The notes under the pieces: generated by a model
Told to the model about the DNA's origin: nothing
The model's database searches: none
Seen by the model: only the letters and a program-made list of their open reading frames with translations
Assembly: GCF_002382885.1 (NCBI RefSeq)
Contig: NZ_NWVL01000007.1
Coordinates: forward strand, 62,001 to 126,000
Reading direction: 5' to 3'
Source: Streptomyces sp. WZ.A104
GTDB lineage: Bacteria; Actinomycetota; Actinomycetes; Streptomycetales; Streptomycetaceae
DNA: 64,000 nt
Program-made: the position numbers and the translations under genes
Part shown: positions 1 to 7,303 of the stretch, one piece after another
Layout of the letters: each line of letters opens with the position of its first letter
How positions within the stretch are numbered: position 1 is the stretch's first letter

Positions 1-306
1 GCGCAGACGACGAGTGACGACGAGGAGCAGGCGAAGACCCTCGCCAGAGGCGCTGTTGAGAGCAAACTGGCGGCGGGCGTCCACATCGATGCGCCCATCA
101 CCGCCTTCTACTGGTGGCAGGGGAAGGTCGAGGCGGCTCAGGAGTGGCGGATCTCCTACATGACGTCGTCGGATCGGCTCCCCGCGCTAGAGGCATGGCT
201 GCACGAGAGGCACCCGTACGACGTGCCCCAGTGGGTCACGCTGCCTGTCACCGGAGGGTCGGAGGCGTACCTGTCCTGGGTCGTCGACGAGACGCGCCCG
301 GGGTAG
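1..306 (+). CDS. cutA: Divalent-cation tolerance protein CutA, 3' part
   Basis: The frame is open from base 1 to a TAG at 304-306 and gives the last 101 residues of the protein; the start lies outside the window. The segment FYWWQGKVEAAQEWRISY is the CutA1 signature, followed by the HPYDVPQW motif of the same family. CutA proteins are about 105-115 residues, so only a few N-terminal residues are missing. CutA forms small trimers linked to copper and other divalent cation tolerance. It is convergent with the XRE gene next door, with about 50 bp between them. Confidence 0.9.
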   Translation, partial: AQTTSDDEEQAKTLARGAVESKLAAGVHIDAPITAFYWWQGKVEAAQEWRISYMTSSDRLPALEAWLHERHPYDVPQWVTLPVTGGSEAYLSWVVDETRPG

Positions 307-357
307 AGGTCTCCACTACAGCGCCTTGCTCTCGCTGAGCCTGTGCGCTTCGACGCT

Positions 358-1605
358 TCACAGCGTCGCGAACGTCAGCAGGTGGCTGGCCAGGTCATGC
401 TCAGTGTCGGGGAGCCCGGCAGCGATGGCCTGAGCCCGCTGCCGGCCCATGGTGTTGGGCTTCGACTCCGCCGCTGCGGCGAACTGGTGCGCTACGTAGG
501 CTCCGCGATCTATGTCGCCGCCGCGCAGAAGGGCGGACGCCAGGTCACCCAGGACGACCACGCCGGACTCGGGTAGTTCGCCGCCGAGGCGCTCGACTGC
601 GGAGTCGGCCGTGGCGGTCAGCTCCTGACGCGCGAGTTCGCCATAGACCGAGAGGGTCAACGAGTCCATGCGGTATGGCGTCACGAAGCGGACCCACGCC
701 TGCTCGCTCGTATGGTCGGCGAAGTCATAAGCGAACTTGGCCTGATCGAGAGCACGAAGGGCGCCAGCGTCATCGCCTGACTGGGCGGCTTCCTCCGCGT
801 ACCGGCCCAGAGCCCACGCTGCGGCGGTTGCGTTGCCACGTCCGCGTACGTCCTGAGCTGCCTGCGAAAGCATCTCCAGCGCCTTCGCCGGGCTGGGGGC
901 ACCGTAGCTCGCGTATCCCAGAGCGAGAGCGCGCAGCGGAGGGTGTCCGGCCCTTTTCGCGCACTCCGAGGTCACTCCGTAATAGGAAGTGGCCTTGTCC
1001 TGCTGGCCGAGGTCCCAGGCGATCCACCCAGCAAGAGCGGCAGTCTCCCCGGCCGCGATGGTCAGGGCTCGCTCGTGGGCTCCGGCGCGGGGAAGGGCTG
1101 CGGTGATCGCGTCCAAGTGCGCCTCGACGCGGGACTGCAGACTGAGCGCACTCTCGTTCAGCTCGTCCACGTGCAACGTGGCCGCATGATCAATAAGCAC
1201 CGCCGCGGACTCAGGGTCGATCTTGGAACCCTTGCTGAGTGCGTAGGCCAGTCGGCCCCAGGGCTCGGCAGCCGCAGCCGCACCGACGACTGCGCCTCCC
1301 AGCAGCGTTCGGCGTTTCACGTCGTCCAGGTCCTCCGCCTCGGCCTTGTTCTTCTCTCGCCGCCTGGCGCGGGCGGCCTTCGCCTCGCGCAGCAGCGGCT
1401 CCAGCGGGACGCCACAGGCCAAAGCGATGTTCCCCAGGGTGTGGTCCGTCGGAACGTTCGCACCGTTCTCGTACCGGTTCACCTCCCGGCGGGTCACCGT
1501 TGCCCGGCCGGAGGCGGCGTTGATCGCACCGGCCTGCTCGTCCTGCGTCCGATTCGCGTTACGCCGCAGGTGACGGAGCAACTCGGCAAATGGATCCACC
1601 GCCAT
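358..1605 (-). CDS. XRE-family regulator with TPR-like C-terminal region
   Basis: The 415-residue product has an N-terminal Cro/C1-type HTH (about residues 8-70, with RREVNRYENG as the recognition region). A basic linker and the stretch RRTLLGGAVVGAAAAA (about 97-112) follow, then a long alpha-helical, alanine-rich region with TPR character. The ATG at 1605 is chosen because the HTH begins directly after it; the frame stays open upstream but encodes low-quality sequence. It is divergent from the ATPase gene at 1737. This XRE plus HATPase pairing is common in Streptomyces regulatory loci. The ligand and targets are unknown. Confidence 0.8.
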   Translation of the reverse strand: MAVDPFAELLRHLRRNANRTQDEQAGAINAASGRATVTRREVNRYENGANVPTDHTLGNIALACGVPLEPLLREAKAARARRREKNKAEAEDLDDVKRRTLLGGAVVGAAAAAEPWGRLAYALSKGSKIDPESAAVLIDHAATLHVDELNESALSLQSRVEAHLDAITAALPRAGAHERALTIAAGETAALAGWIAWDLGQQDKATSYYGVTSECAKRAGHPPLRALALGYASYGAPSPAKALEMLSQAAQDVRGRGNATAAAWALGRYAEEAAQSGDDAGALRALDQAKFAYDFADHTSEQAWVRFVTPYRMDSLTLSVYGELARQELTATADSAVERLGGELPESGVVVLGDLASALLRGGDIDRGAYVAHQFAAAAESKPNTMGRQRAQAIAAGLPDTEHDLASHLLTFATL

Positions 1606-1736
1606 GAGTCTGACCCCTATCCGTGGGAGAAAGCCAATACTCCCCTCAACTCCCCCCTGGTTTTCCCCCCTTGACAAAGATTTCCCCCCTCCGGTTTCCC
1701 CTGTCCCGGATCGCGCAGCCACGGTGCGATGTGCTC
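1606..1736. promoter_or_regulatory. Divergent promoter region
   Basis: This 131-bp gap separates two divergent regulatory genes and must hold both promoters. A TTGACA hexamer at 1671-1676 could be a -35 box for the plus-strand gene, but no convincing -10 box sits at the right distance. Pyrimidine-rich tracts such as TCCCCCCT occur around it. Confidence 0.35.
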
Positions 1737-2252
1737 ATGACCACGCACCGGACAGCAACGCCGCCCCGACCTCGGGGCGACGACGGTGGCGCCCACGCCG
1801 TCGGCGCCTCGACCGCTCGGTGTCCGCTGGCCTCTCACGTCTTCGAGATGGCCATGGAGCCGGTAGATGTGCACGTCGCTCAAGCGCGACGAACGACGGC
1901 CCTGTTGAAGCACTGGTCGTTGCCGGAGACGCCGGCAGAGGACGCCCGGCTCGTCGTCTCGGAGTTGGTGTCCAACGCGATCATTCACGGTTCCGGGGAC
2001 GTCCGACTGCGACTGCGACACGACGAGCACGAGCTTCGAATCCGAGTCACCGACGACAGCACGGCACCGGCGAGGCGGCGACGTGCGAGTGCCGCCGGCC
2101 TCGGCGGTCGAGGGCTGCACCTCGTCGCCTGCTTGTCGCTTCGGTGGGGCGTCGCGGACGGCGGCCGGACGACGTACGCGGTCATCCCCACTCTCCCGGA
2201 GGCACCCCCATGTCGCCGCAAAACGCAGTCAAGCACGGAGCCGACGTGTTGA
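1737..2252 (+). CDS. Anti-sigma-factor-type ATP-binding protein (HATPase_c_2)
   Basis: The 171-residue product has the Bergerat ATP-binding fold of RsbW/SpoIIAB-like kinases. The N-box is SELVSNAIIHG, followed by RIRVTDDS (G1) and GGRGLHLVACLS (G2). Single-domain proteins of this type in Streptomyces modulate sigma factors or anti-anti-sigma factors. ATG 1737 gives a natural N-terminus; the frame is open further upstream into the promoter region. Its 3' end overlaps the next gene by 43 bp, suggesting co-expression. The partner sigma factor is not visible here. Confidence 0.8.
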   Translation: MTTHRTATPPRPRGDDGGAHAVGASTARCPLASHVFEMAMEPVDVHVAQARRTTALLKHWSLPETPAEDARLVVSELVSNAIIHGSGDVRLRLRHDEHELRIRVTDDSTAPARRRRASAAGLGGRGLHLVACLSLRWGVADGGRTTYAVIPTLPEAPPCRRKTQSSTEPTC

Positions 2253-2818
2253 GCCTCGTCGCCTTTGATCGGGGGCGAGGGAAGCACACGGGCGGTGGGG
2301 CGCCGACCGCTGGCCGTGACCACCCGAGCTGGCCTCGCACCTCTGCCCAGGTGAAGCGTCAGTCCCGAGCGGGCCAACTCCGTGGCTTGCGCCAGCACTT
2401 CTACCGTCAGGCCGTCGGCGCGCAGGCCGATCAGCCGCTGCGCGTGCTGGCGTACAGCCTGGTACCGAGTCCGAGGGCCCGACCTGACGAGGACTGGGGG
2501 ACGCTACAGGCTGAGGCCGACCAGCTCGGTTACGCGATCACCGCCCGGCTCCACGATGTGGCGGTCCCGGTGACCACGACATACCTCCCGGCATCCAGTG
2601 CGAGCCAGGGCGTCTACACGCCGCCTTGGGATCGGCCTGGATGGCGGGAAGCCGAGCGACAGCTCCGAGAGGGCTTGGCCGACGGCGTGCTCGTCCTCGA
2701 CCGGCACAGCATCAGCTCCGATGACGACGAGTACCACGCCGTGATCAAACACCTGTGCGAGCACTGCCGGGCGTTTCTCCACCTCGTGATCTCCGAGGAG
2801 CCCGTCGCGCCGACTTGA
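2210..2818 (+). CDS. Hypothetical protein, weakly resolvase-N-like
   Basis: The ATG at 2210 has a GGAGG-type ribosome site about 8 bases upstream and lies inside the 3' end of the ATPase gene, giving 202 residues. The pattern RVLAYSLVPSP, then LQAEADQLGYAITARLHD, then REGLADGVLVLDRHSIS resembles the layout of a serine-recombinase N-terminal domain. No catalytic serine context or HTH is convincing. It is probably a Streptomyces-specific protein of unknown role. Confidence 0.6.
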   Translation: MSPQNAVKHGADVLSLVAFDRGRGKHTGGGAPTAGRDHPSWPRTSAQVKRQSRAGQLRGLRQHFYRQAVGAQADQPLRVLAYSLVPSPRARPDEDWGTLQAEADQLGYAITARLHDVAVPVTTTYLPASSASQGVYTPPWDRPGWREAERQLREGLADGVLVLDRHSISSDDDEYHAVIKHLCEHCRAFLHLVISEEPVAPT

Positions 2819-2836
2819 AGGCGTCCGCTGCTCTGG

Positions 2837-2935
2837 ATGGACAGGAAGGGCTGGGGCTGGCGGCAGATCAGCGCCCAGATCGCCCTGATCGTCGCCGTGA
2901 GCGTCGTGCTCGTCTTCACCTTCAAATACACCTGA
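2837..2935 (+). CDS. Small single-TM protein
   Basis: The 32-codon frame begins MDRKGWGWRQISAQ and continues with one hydrophobic helix (IALIVAVSVVLVFTF) before ending KYT. The layout is an amphipathic or basic N-terminus plus one membrane segment. It sits between two co-directional genes. The GGATGG context gives only a modest ribosome site. The length and pattern look like a real small membrane protein, but its function is unknown. Confidence 0.5.
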   Translation: MDRKGWGWRQISAQIALIVAVSVVLVFTFKYT

Positions 2936-2948
2936 CCGAGGGCTGACC

Positions 2949-3203
2949 ATGACTTTCGAGGGACACATCGATCGTGCGCCGCGCCTCCTCCCGCACCGCG
3001 AGCAGGGCGAAGCGCTCCTCGCCATCAGGGAGGCCGCCCCTTCGGCACCCAGCGAAGAGGGGATCGACCTCTTCGCCGTGCCCGCTGGTGAGGTTCAGGG
3101 GCGTGGCTTCGACCTCTCGCGCTTTCACCGGCTCGCGCGCCTGCCGGCCGTGCCGGACGGATTGACCTCGCCGTCGGCTGAGGGCCCGCCGGACGCGGCC
3201 TGA
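2949..3203 (+). CDS. Hypothetical 84-residue protein
   Basis: This is a short acidic and proline-rich product with no recognisable domain. GAGGG about 8 bases upstream of the ATG is a plausible ribosome site. Its codon use fits its neighbours and it lies co-directionally just after the small membrane protein. It may belong to the same transcript; no function can be assigned. Confidence 0.45.
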   Translation: MTFEGHIDRAPRLLPHREQGEALLAIREAAPSAPSEEGIDLFAVPAGEVQGRGFDLSRFHRLARLPAVPDGLTSPSAEGPPDAA

Positions 3204-3297
3204 CTCTCCTCAAGCGAGCACGACGGCGACGACCACTGCCCCGGATGCCGCCGCCGGTTGCCGCACCGCCCCATCCATCCCCGAGTAAAGGTCGCAG

Positions 3298-3780
3298 ATG
3301 AACCGTCCCGTACTCGCTCTGGCCACCACCATCGCCCTCGCGTCCGCGGTGCACATCGCCCAGCGTCGCCAGCATCACCGCCAGTCCCTGGAGTTGGCAG
3401 TGCACCAGGCCCACGGCCGCATGCTCGAAGTCGCCACCACACACCCGGACTTGGACCCGATCTGGGTGCGCAACCACCCCGACCACGTCAAGGACGACGA
3501 ATCGGGTCCGCTCCTGATGTGCCAGTGGTGGCTTGAGTTCTGGCGCACCGGCCTCAATCTCAGGGTGTTCACCCCCGCCATCCTGCGGCAGAACGCGCGG
3601 AACTTCATGCAGGACCCGACGGCCCTCAAGGCGTGGGCCTTGACCCGCCACGGGCGTGCTCTGCAGTCCCGAGGGCGATGGGACCGCTTGCACGTCGCGC
3701 TGCTCGACGCGGCGTTCGAGGAGGCCGGCGGTCCGTCCCAGTACCCCGAGTTGGAACTTGCCCCGGCTTCGGCCCTCTGA
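3298..3780 (+). CDS. DUF6082-like protein
   Basis: The 160-residue protein has a hydrophobic N-terminus (VLALATTIALASAVHIA) that may be a membrane anchor. A conserved-looking core follows, with MCQWWLEFWRTGLNL and RGRALQSRGRWDRL. This matches my recollection of the actinobacterial DUF6082 family, whose function is unknown. A 94-bp gap precedes it, so it may have its own promoter. The family assignment is tentative. Confidence 0.6.
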   Translation: MNRPVLALATTIALASAVHIAQRRQHHRQSLELAVHQAHGRMLEVATTHPDLDPIWVRNHPDHVKDDESGPLLMCQWWLEFWRTGLNLRVFTPAILRQNARNFMQDPTALKAWALTRHGRALQSRGRWDRLHVALLDAAFEEAGGPSQYPELELAPASAL

Positions 3781-3811
3781 GGCACGACGACACCCTGACG
3801 AGAGGATGATC

Positions 3812-4504
3812 ATGACCGTTCCCGCTTGCGGATCGCCACCCGCCCCGGCCGCGCCGAGCGACTACGGGTCGCGCGCTCTTCTCCTCGACCTCGACGGGGT
3901 CCTCCTCGACACGCGTCCCGTGATGCGGAGGGCGTGGCAGAGGGTCCAGGAGGTCCATGGCATCGCGCTCCCGTTCCGTGACTACGAGCGCCACCTGGGT
4001 CGCGAGTTCGGGGACATCATGGAGCGCCTGGGCGTGACCGATGCCGAGGCGGTCCGCAGGACGTACGAGGCGGAGTCCGTGGCCACCGCGCACCTCGCGG
4101 AGGAGTTCGCCGGCATCGTCGAGACGCTCCACGCCTTCGTGGCCGCCGACTGGCGGCTGGGCGTCGTGACGTCCAAGCACGTCGACCGGGCGGCCCCGCT
4201 CCTCGCGCGCCTCGGGTGTCCCTTCGCGACCATCCGCACGCCCGCCGGCGCGGGCCGGACGAAGCCGGCCCCGGACCCGCTCCTCCTGGCGCTGGTCGAC
4301 CTGGGAGTCGACCCCGCCTCCGCCGTCTACGTGGGTGACATGGCGGTCGACCAGGAGTCGGCCGCACGCGCCGGCGTCCCTTATGTGCACGCTGGGTGGG
4401 GCTACGGGCAGCCGACGGCTCCCGCCCCGGGGACGGTCTCGTCCCCCAGGGAACTGCTGAGCCTCCTCCCCGCCAAGCAGCTCGTCGAGGGGAGCAAGGT
4501 GTGA
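3812..4504 (+). CDS. HAD-superfamily phosphatase (PGP-like)
   Basis: The 230-residue product shows the four HAD motifs: DLDGVLLDTRP near the N-terminus, VVTSKH, the lysine in GRTKPAPDP, and YVGDMAVD. A cap domain lies between motifs 1 and 2. It should dephosphorylate a small sugar or nucleotide phosphate in the cytosol. AGAGG at 3801-3805 sits at the right distance for ATG 3812 rather than for the alternative ATG 3806. The stop overlaps the GTG of the next gene. It is the first gene of the biosynthetic cluster. Confidence 0.85.
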   Translation: MTVPACGSPPAPAAPSDYGSRALLLDLDGVLLDTRPVMRRAWQRVQEVHGIALPFRDYERHLGREFGDIMERLGVTDAEAVRRTYEAESVATAHLAEEFAGIVETLHAFVAADWRLGVVTSKHVDRAAPLLARLGCPFATIRTPAGAGRTKPAPDPLLLALVDLGVDPASAVYVGDMAVDQESAARAGVPYVHAGWGYGQPTAPAPGTVSSPRELLSLLPAKQLVEGSKV

Positions 4505-6348
4505 GCCCCCGCACCACTGGCGGCCTCGGCCTGGTCCGCTCCTCCAACGTCGGGAAGCCGACGTGGACTCTCGTCGGAACCGGCGCCCTGGCGCACGCGC
4601 GAACCGACCACATCCACACGACGGAGCTTGATGCGACGGCCGTCGACAAGCAGTTACTGCGCTCCGGCGTCGAAGACGTCATGGAGGCCGTCGACCGCTA
4701 CAGCGCCAAGTGGGCCGCCACCCCGGGCGGAGCCGACTGGCTCCACGTTCAGCACGTCCCCGTGCGACGCTTCGTCGCCGAGATCGTGCGCAAGCTCCTG
4801 GCCCTGAACTCCTGGGCACCGTTCGCCTCCGCCCCAGGGCCTCTGATCCTGGCCCCCTACGAAGGTCTCGTGGGACTGCGTTCGAGCAGCTCGCGGGAGT
4901 ACCTGGCCTACACCGTGACATGGTCCGGCGTCGCGTACGTGCTCGGTGCTGCGGCACCGCACAACCCGACCCGCTCCGCCCAGCTCCGAAACCGCGCCCG
5001 GACGAGTACGGCGAACACGGAGCCGAGTCCGCTCCCCTTGGATCTCGGACGGCAGGACGTTCTGGCGCTGTCGTGGACCTCCCGCCATGCCGCCACGCTG
5101 ACCCCCGTTCTCGCCGAGCTGGCGCGAGGTGGGCAGAGGAGCCTCCTGCTCGATCTCGCCACTGACGCCGCCGAGCGATGCAGCGCGGGACCGGCAACGG
5201 GTTTCGAGCTGCGCGCGGCTCCGAGCGACCTCTTCACCGCCTCCGGCACCGTCGAGGGCCTCCACCGCCCCGACGACGAGCACGTCGTCCAAGTGGAAGG
5301 CCACGGCATCCAACTTGCTCGGCTCGTAAGGCTCTTGTCCGTTCTCTTGGAGACCAGCGGGGGCTGCACCCAACCGTCGTGGCGGACGGTGGTGCGGGCG
5401 GAGAGCTGGCTCGACGACATCCTGTCGACCACCCGGCCGCACACCGTCCTGCTGAGCAACGACACCAGCCCACTGGGAGTGCTGGCCGCGCACGCCGCCG
5501 AGCGGCACGGAGCGAACTCGGTGCACGTCCAGCACGGGGCGTGGACGCCGGAATCGGTCGCCTGGCCGGCCCTGCACAGCCGCGACATCATCGTCATGGG
5601 CGAGCGGGACCTTGCCCTGGGCCGAGGGTGGGCGCGCCACCCCGAGGCCGAGGTGCACGTCCTCGGGCAGCCCCGCTTCGACGTCCTCACCAGCCTGAGC
5701 CGCCAGACACAACGGCGGTACCTGGAGAACCTGCTCGCTCCGGGGGGCCGACGCGCGCCGACCCGGATCGCGGTGTGGGCCTGCCAGCCCTTCAACCCCG
5801 ATCACCTCAAGTCCCACGCGGACCTCCTCCTGGACGGGTTTGCCGAGGCGGACGGCGACTGGGGGCTCGTCATCGCTCCACACCCGGCGCAGGGAGCCGA
5901 CGCCTTCACCGCTCTGGTGAAGCGGGGCTCCGGGCCGCCCATCGCGGTGGCCGATCCCCGAGTCGGAGCCCGAGGCTGCCTCGCCGGCGCGGACGTCCTG
6001 GCGAGCGCGTACTCGACGTGCGGGATCGAAGCCGCGCTGCTCGGCATCCCGGTCCTCGAAATCGGCCCGCCGGGCGAACGCACCCTGGGCCTGACCAGTC
6101 ACGGACTGGCGACCCGGTGCGAAGCCGCCGATGAGGTCGCCGAAGCACTCTCCGGCTTGCGCGCGGGCCCTGCGCCGATCCCGCGGGCGGCCCTGGACGC
6201 GGTCTGCCGGTGGCGCGGCGACAGCGCCACTCGGATCGCCCGGCTCATCACCGAACGCGCCACCTCCGGCCCGAGGGCCGACGACTCCACCCACCACCAT
6301 CCGGGCGCCGCTGCGTCGCCCAAGGACGAAGGAGCATCCGTCCGATGA
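4501..6348 (+). CDS. GT-B-fold transferase, CDP-glycerol transferase-like
   Basis: The 615-residue protein has a poorly conserved N-terminal half and a C-terminal GT-B-like half. Residues in HGANSVHVQHGAWTPESVAW, then VHVLGQPRFD, LVIAPHPAQ and AYSTCGIEAALLGIPVLEIG follow the pattern of CDP-glycerol glycerophosphotransferases and related GT-B enzymes. In that family the HP and ST segments bind the nucleotide phosphate. The GTG start at 4501 overlaps the upstream stop by 4 bp. A CDP- or CMP-linked donor would suit the cluster, but that is inference. The N-terminal region may hold a separate function. Confidence 0.65.
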   Translation: MSPRTTGGLGLVRSSNVGKPTWTLVGTGALAHARTDHIHTTELDATAVDKQLLRSGVEDVMEAVDRYSAKWAATPGGADWLHVQHVPVRRFVAEIVRKLLALNSWAPFASAPGPLILAPYEGLVGLRSSSSREYLAYTVTWSGVAYVLGAAAPHNPTRSAQLRNRARTSTANTEPSPLPLDLGRQDVLALSWTSRHAATLTPVLAELARGGQRSLLLDLATDAAERCSAGPATGFELRAAPSDLFTASGTVEGLHRPDDEHVVQVEGHGIQLARLVRLLSVLLETSGGCTQPSWRTVVRAESWLDDILSTTRPHTVLLSNDTSPLGVLAAHAAERHGANSVHVQHGAWTPESVAWPALHSRDIIVMGERDLALGRGWARHPEAEVHVLGQPRFDVLTSLSRQTQRRYLENLLAPGGRRAPTRIAVWACQPFNPDHLKSHADLLLDGFAEADGDWGLVIAPHPAQGADAFTALVKRGSGPPIAVADPRVGARGCLAGADVLASAYSTCGIEAALLGIPVLEIGPPGERTLGLTSHGLATRCEAADEVAEALSGLRAGPAPIPRAALDAVCRWRGDSATRIARLITERATSGPRADDSTHHHPGAAASPKDEGASVR

Positions 6349-7295
6349 CATCCCTCACAGCCGACAGCATCGCCGAGCTGTTCTCCGGCGCCGTCACGCT
6401 GGCCAAGTCCGGCGAGAAGATCAGCCCCCGGGGCATGGCCACCCACGAAGTCCGCGATGTGCACCTGCTGCTCACGCAGCCGCGTGCCCGCCTGCTCTAC
6501 GCCCCGCCCGCCCGCATCGTGAATCCGGCCTTCGCCGTCGCCGAGACGGTCTGGCACCTGTCCGGCTCCGACGCCCCGTGGATCTTCGACTACAACAACC
6601 GGCTGCGGCAGTTCGCCGACGAAGGCGTCCTCCTGGGGGCGTACGGCCCCAGGATGCGGAACTGGGGTGGCAAGGTCGACCAGCTCGCCCGCGTCGTCGA
6701 GATCCTCCAAGCCGACCCCGACTCCCGGCGAGCCCTGATCCAGCTCTACGACCCGGCCCAGGACGCCGCAGGGCACAAGGACGTGCCGTGCACCCTCGGG
6801 TTCCGGTTCCACCTGCGCGCCGGCCGCCTGCACATGGCGACCATGATGCGCGGCCAGGACGTATGGATCGGCATGCCGTACGACGTGTTCTTCTACACCG
6901 TGCTGCACGAGCTGGTCGCCGGATGGCTCGACGCCGAACTCGGCGAGTTTCACCTGCACATCGGCTCGCTGCACATCTACGACGAGCACATCGAACAGGC
7001 CGACACGCTCACCTCGCTCCCGGCGAGCGGGATCATGCCCGACCTGCGAACACCCTGGAACGGCTTCGACGGCCTGCTCGACCAGGTCGAGGCCCGTGAC
7101 GTGACCGGCCACCCCGGCTGGGATGCGATGGCCGAGACGCTGCGCAGCTACCGGTTGTGGAAGGACGGCAAGCGCGAGCAGGCGTGGCGGGCGGCCGACA
7201 CGATCGACGGGCCCCTCGGCCAGGCCCTCACCGCCTGGTACGGAGAGCTGGAGCGGCGCTCGACCAATCGCGCCGCGACAGCCGGGGCAAGGTGA
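6345..7295 (+). CDS. Thymidylate-synthase homologue, predicted CMP/dCMP hydroxymethylase
   Basis: The 316-residue protein aligns with ThyA through the active site. The nucleophile is Cys149 (motif VPCTLGFRF), with Arg169, Asp172, His210 and Tyr212 at the spacings of E. coli Arg166, Asp169, His207 and Tyr209. The phosphate-binding pair DSRRALIQ and the ETVWHLSG helix are also present. Two changes stand out. Asp180 replaces Asn177, the residue that reads uracil, and the WDEW segment of ThyA is not conserved. In known enzymes the Asn-to-Asp change switches specificity to cytosine, as in T4 dCMP hydroxymethylase. The likely reaction is folate-dependent 5-hydroxymethylation of CMP or dCMP. It is translationally coupled to both neighbours, so it is a pathway enzyme rather than housekeeping ThyA. 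Confidence 0.8.
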   Translation: MTSLTADSIAELFSGAVTLAKSGEKISPRGMATHEVRDVHLLLTQPRARLLYAPPARIVNPAFAVAETVWHLSGSDAPWIFDYNNRLRQFADEGVLLGAYGPRMRNWGGKVDQLARVVEILQADPDSRRALIQLYDPAQDAAGHKDVPCTLGFRFHLRAGRLHMATMMRGQDVWIGMPYDVFFYTVLHELVAGWLDAELGEFHLHIGSLHIYDEHIEQADTLTSLPASGIMPDLRTPWNGFDGLLDQVEARDVTGHPGWDAMAETLRSYRLWKDGKREQAWRAADTIDGPLGQALTAWYGELERRSTNRAATAGAR

Positions 7296-7303
7296 CCGCC
7301 GCC

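Noticed and set aside
4654..6351. A 565-codon minus-strand frame opposite the GT-B gene
   Set aside because: The composition is typical of an antisense shadow, and the plus-strand frame has clear motifs and coupled starts.
6345..7295. Annotation as housekeeping thymidylate synthase
   Set aside because: Asp replaces the uracil-reading Asn, the WDEW segment is lost and the gene is embedded in a biosynthetic operon.
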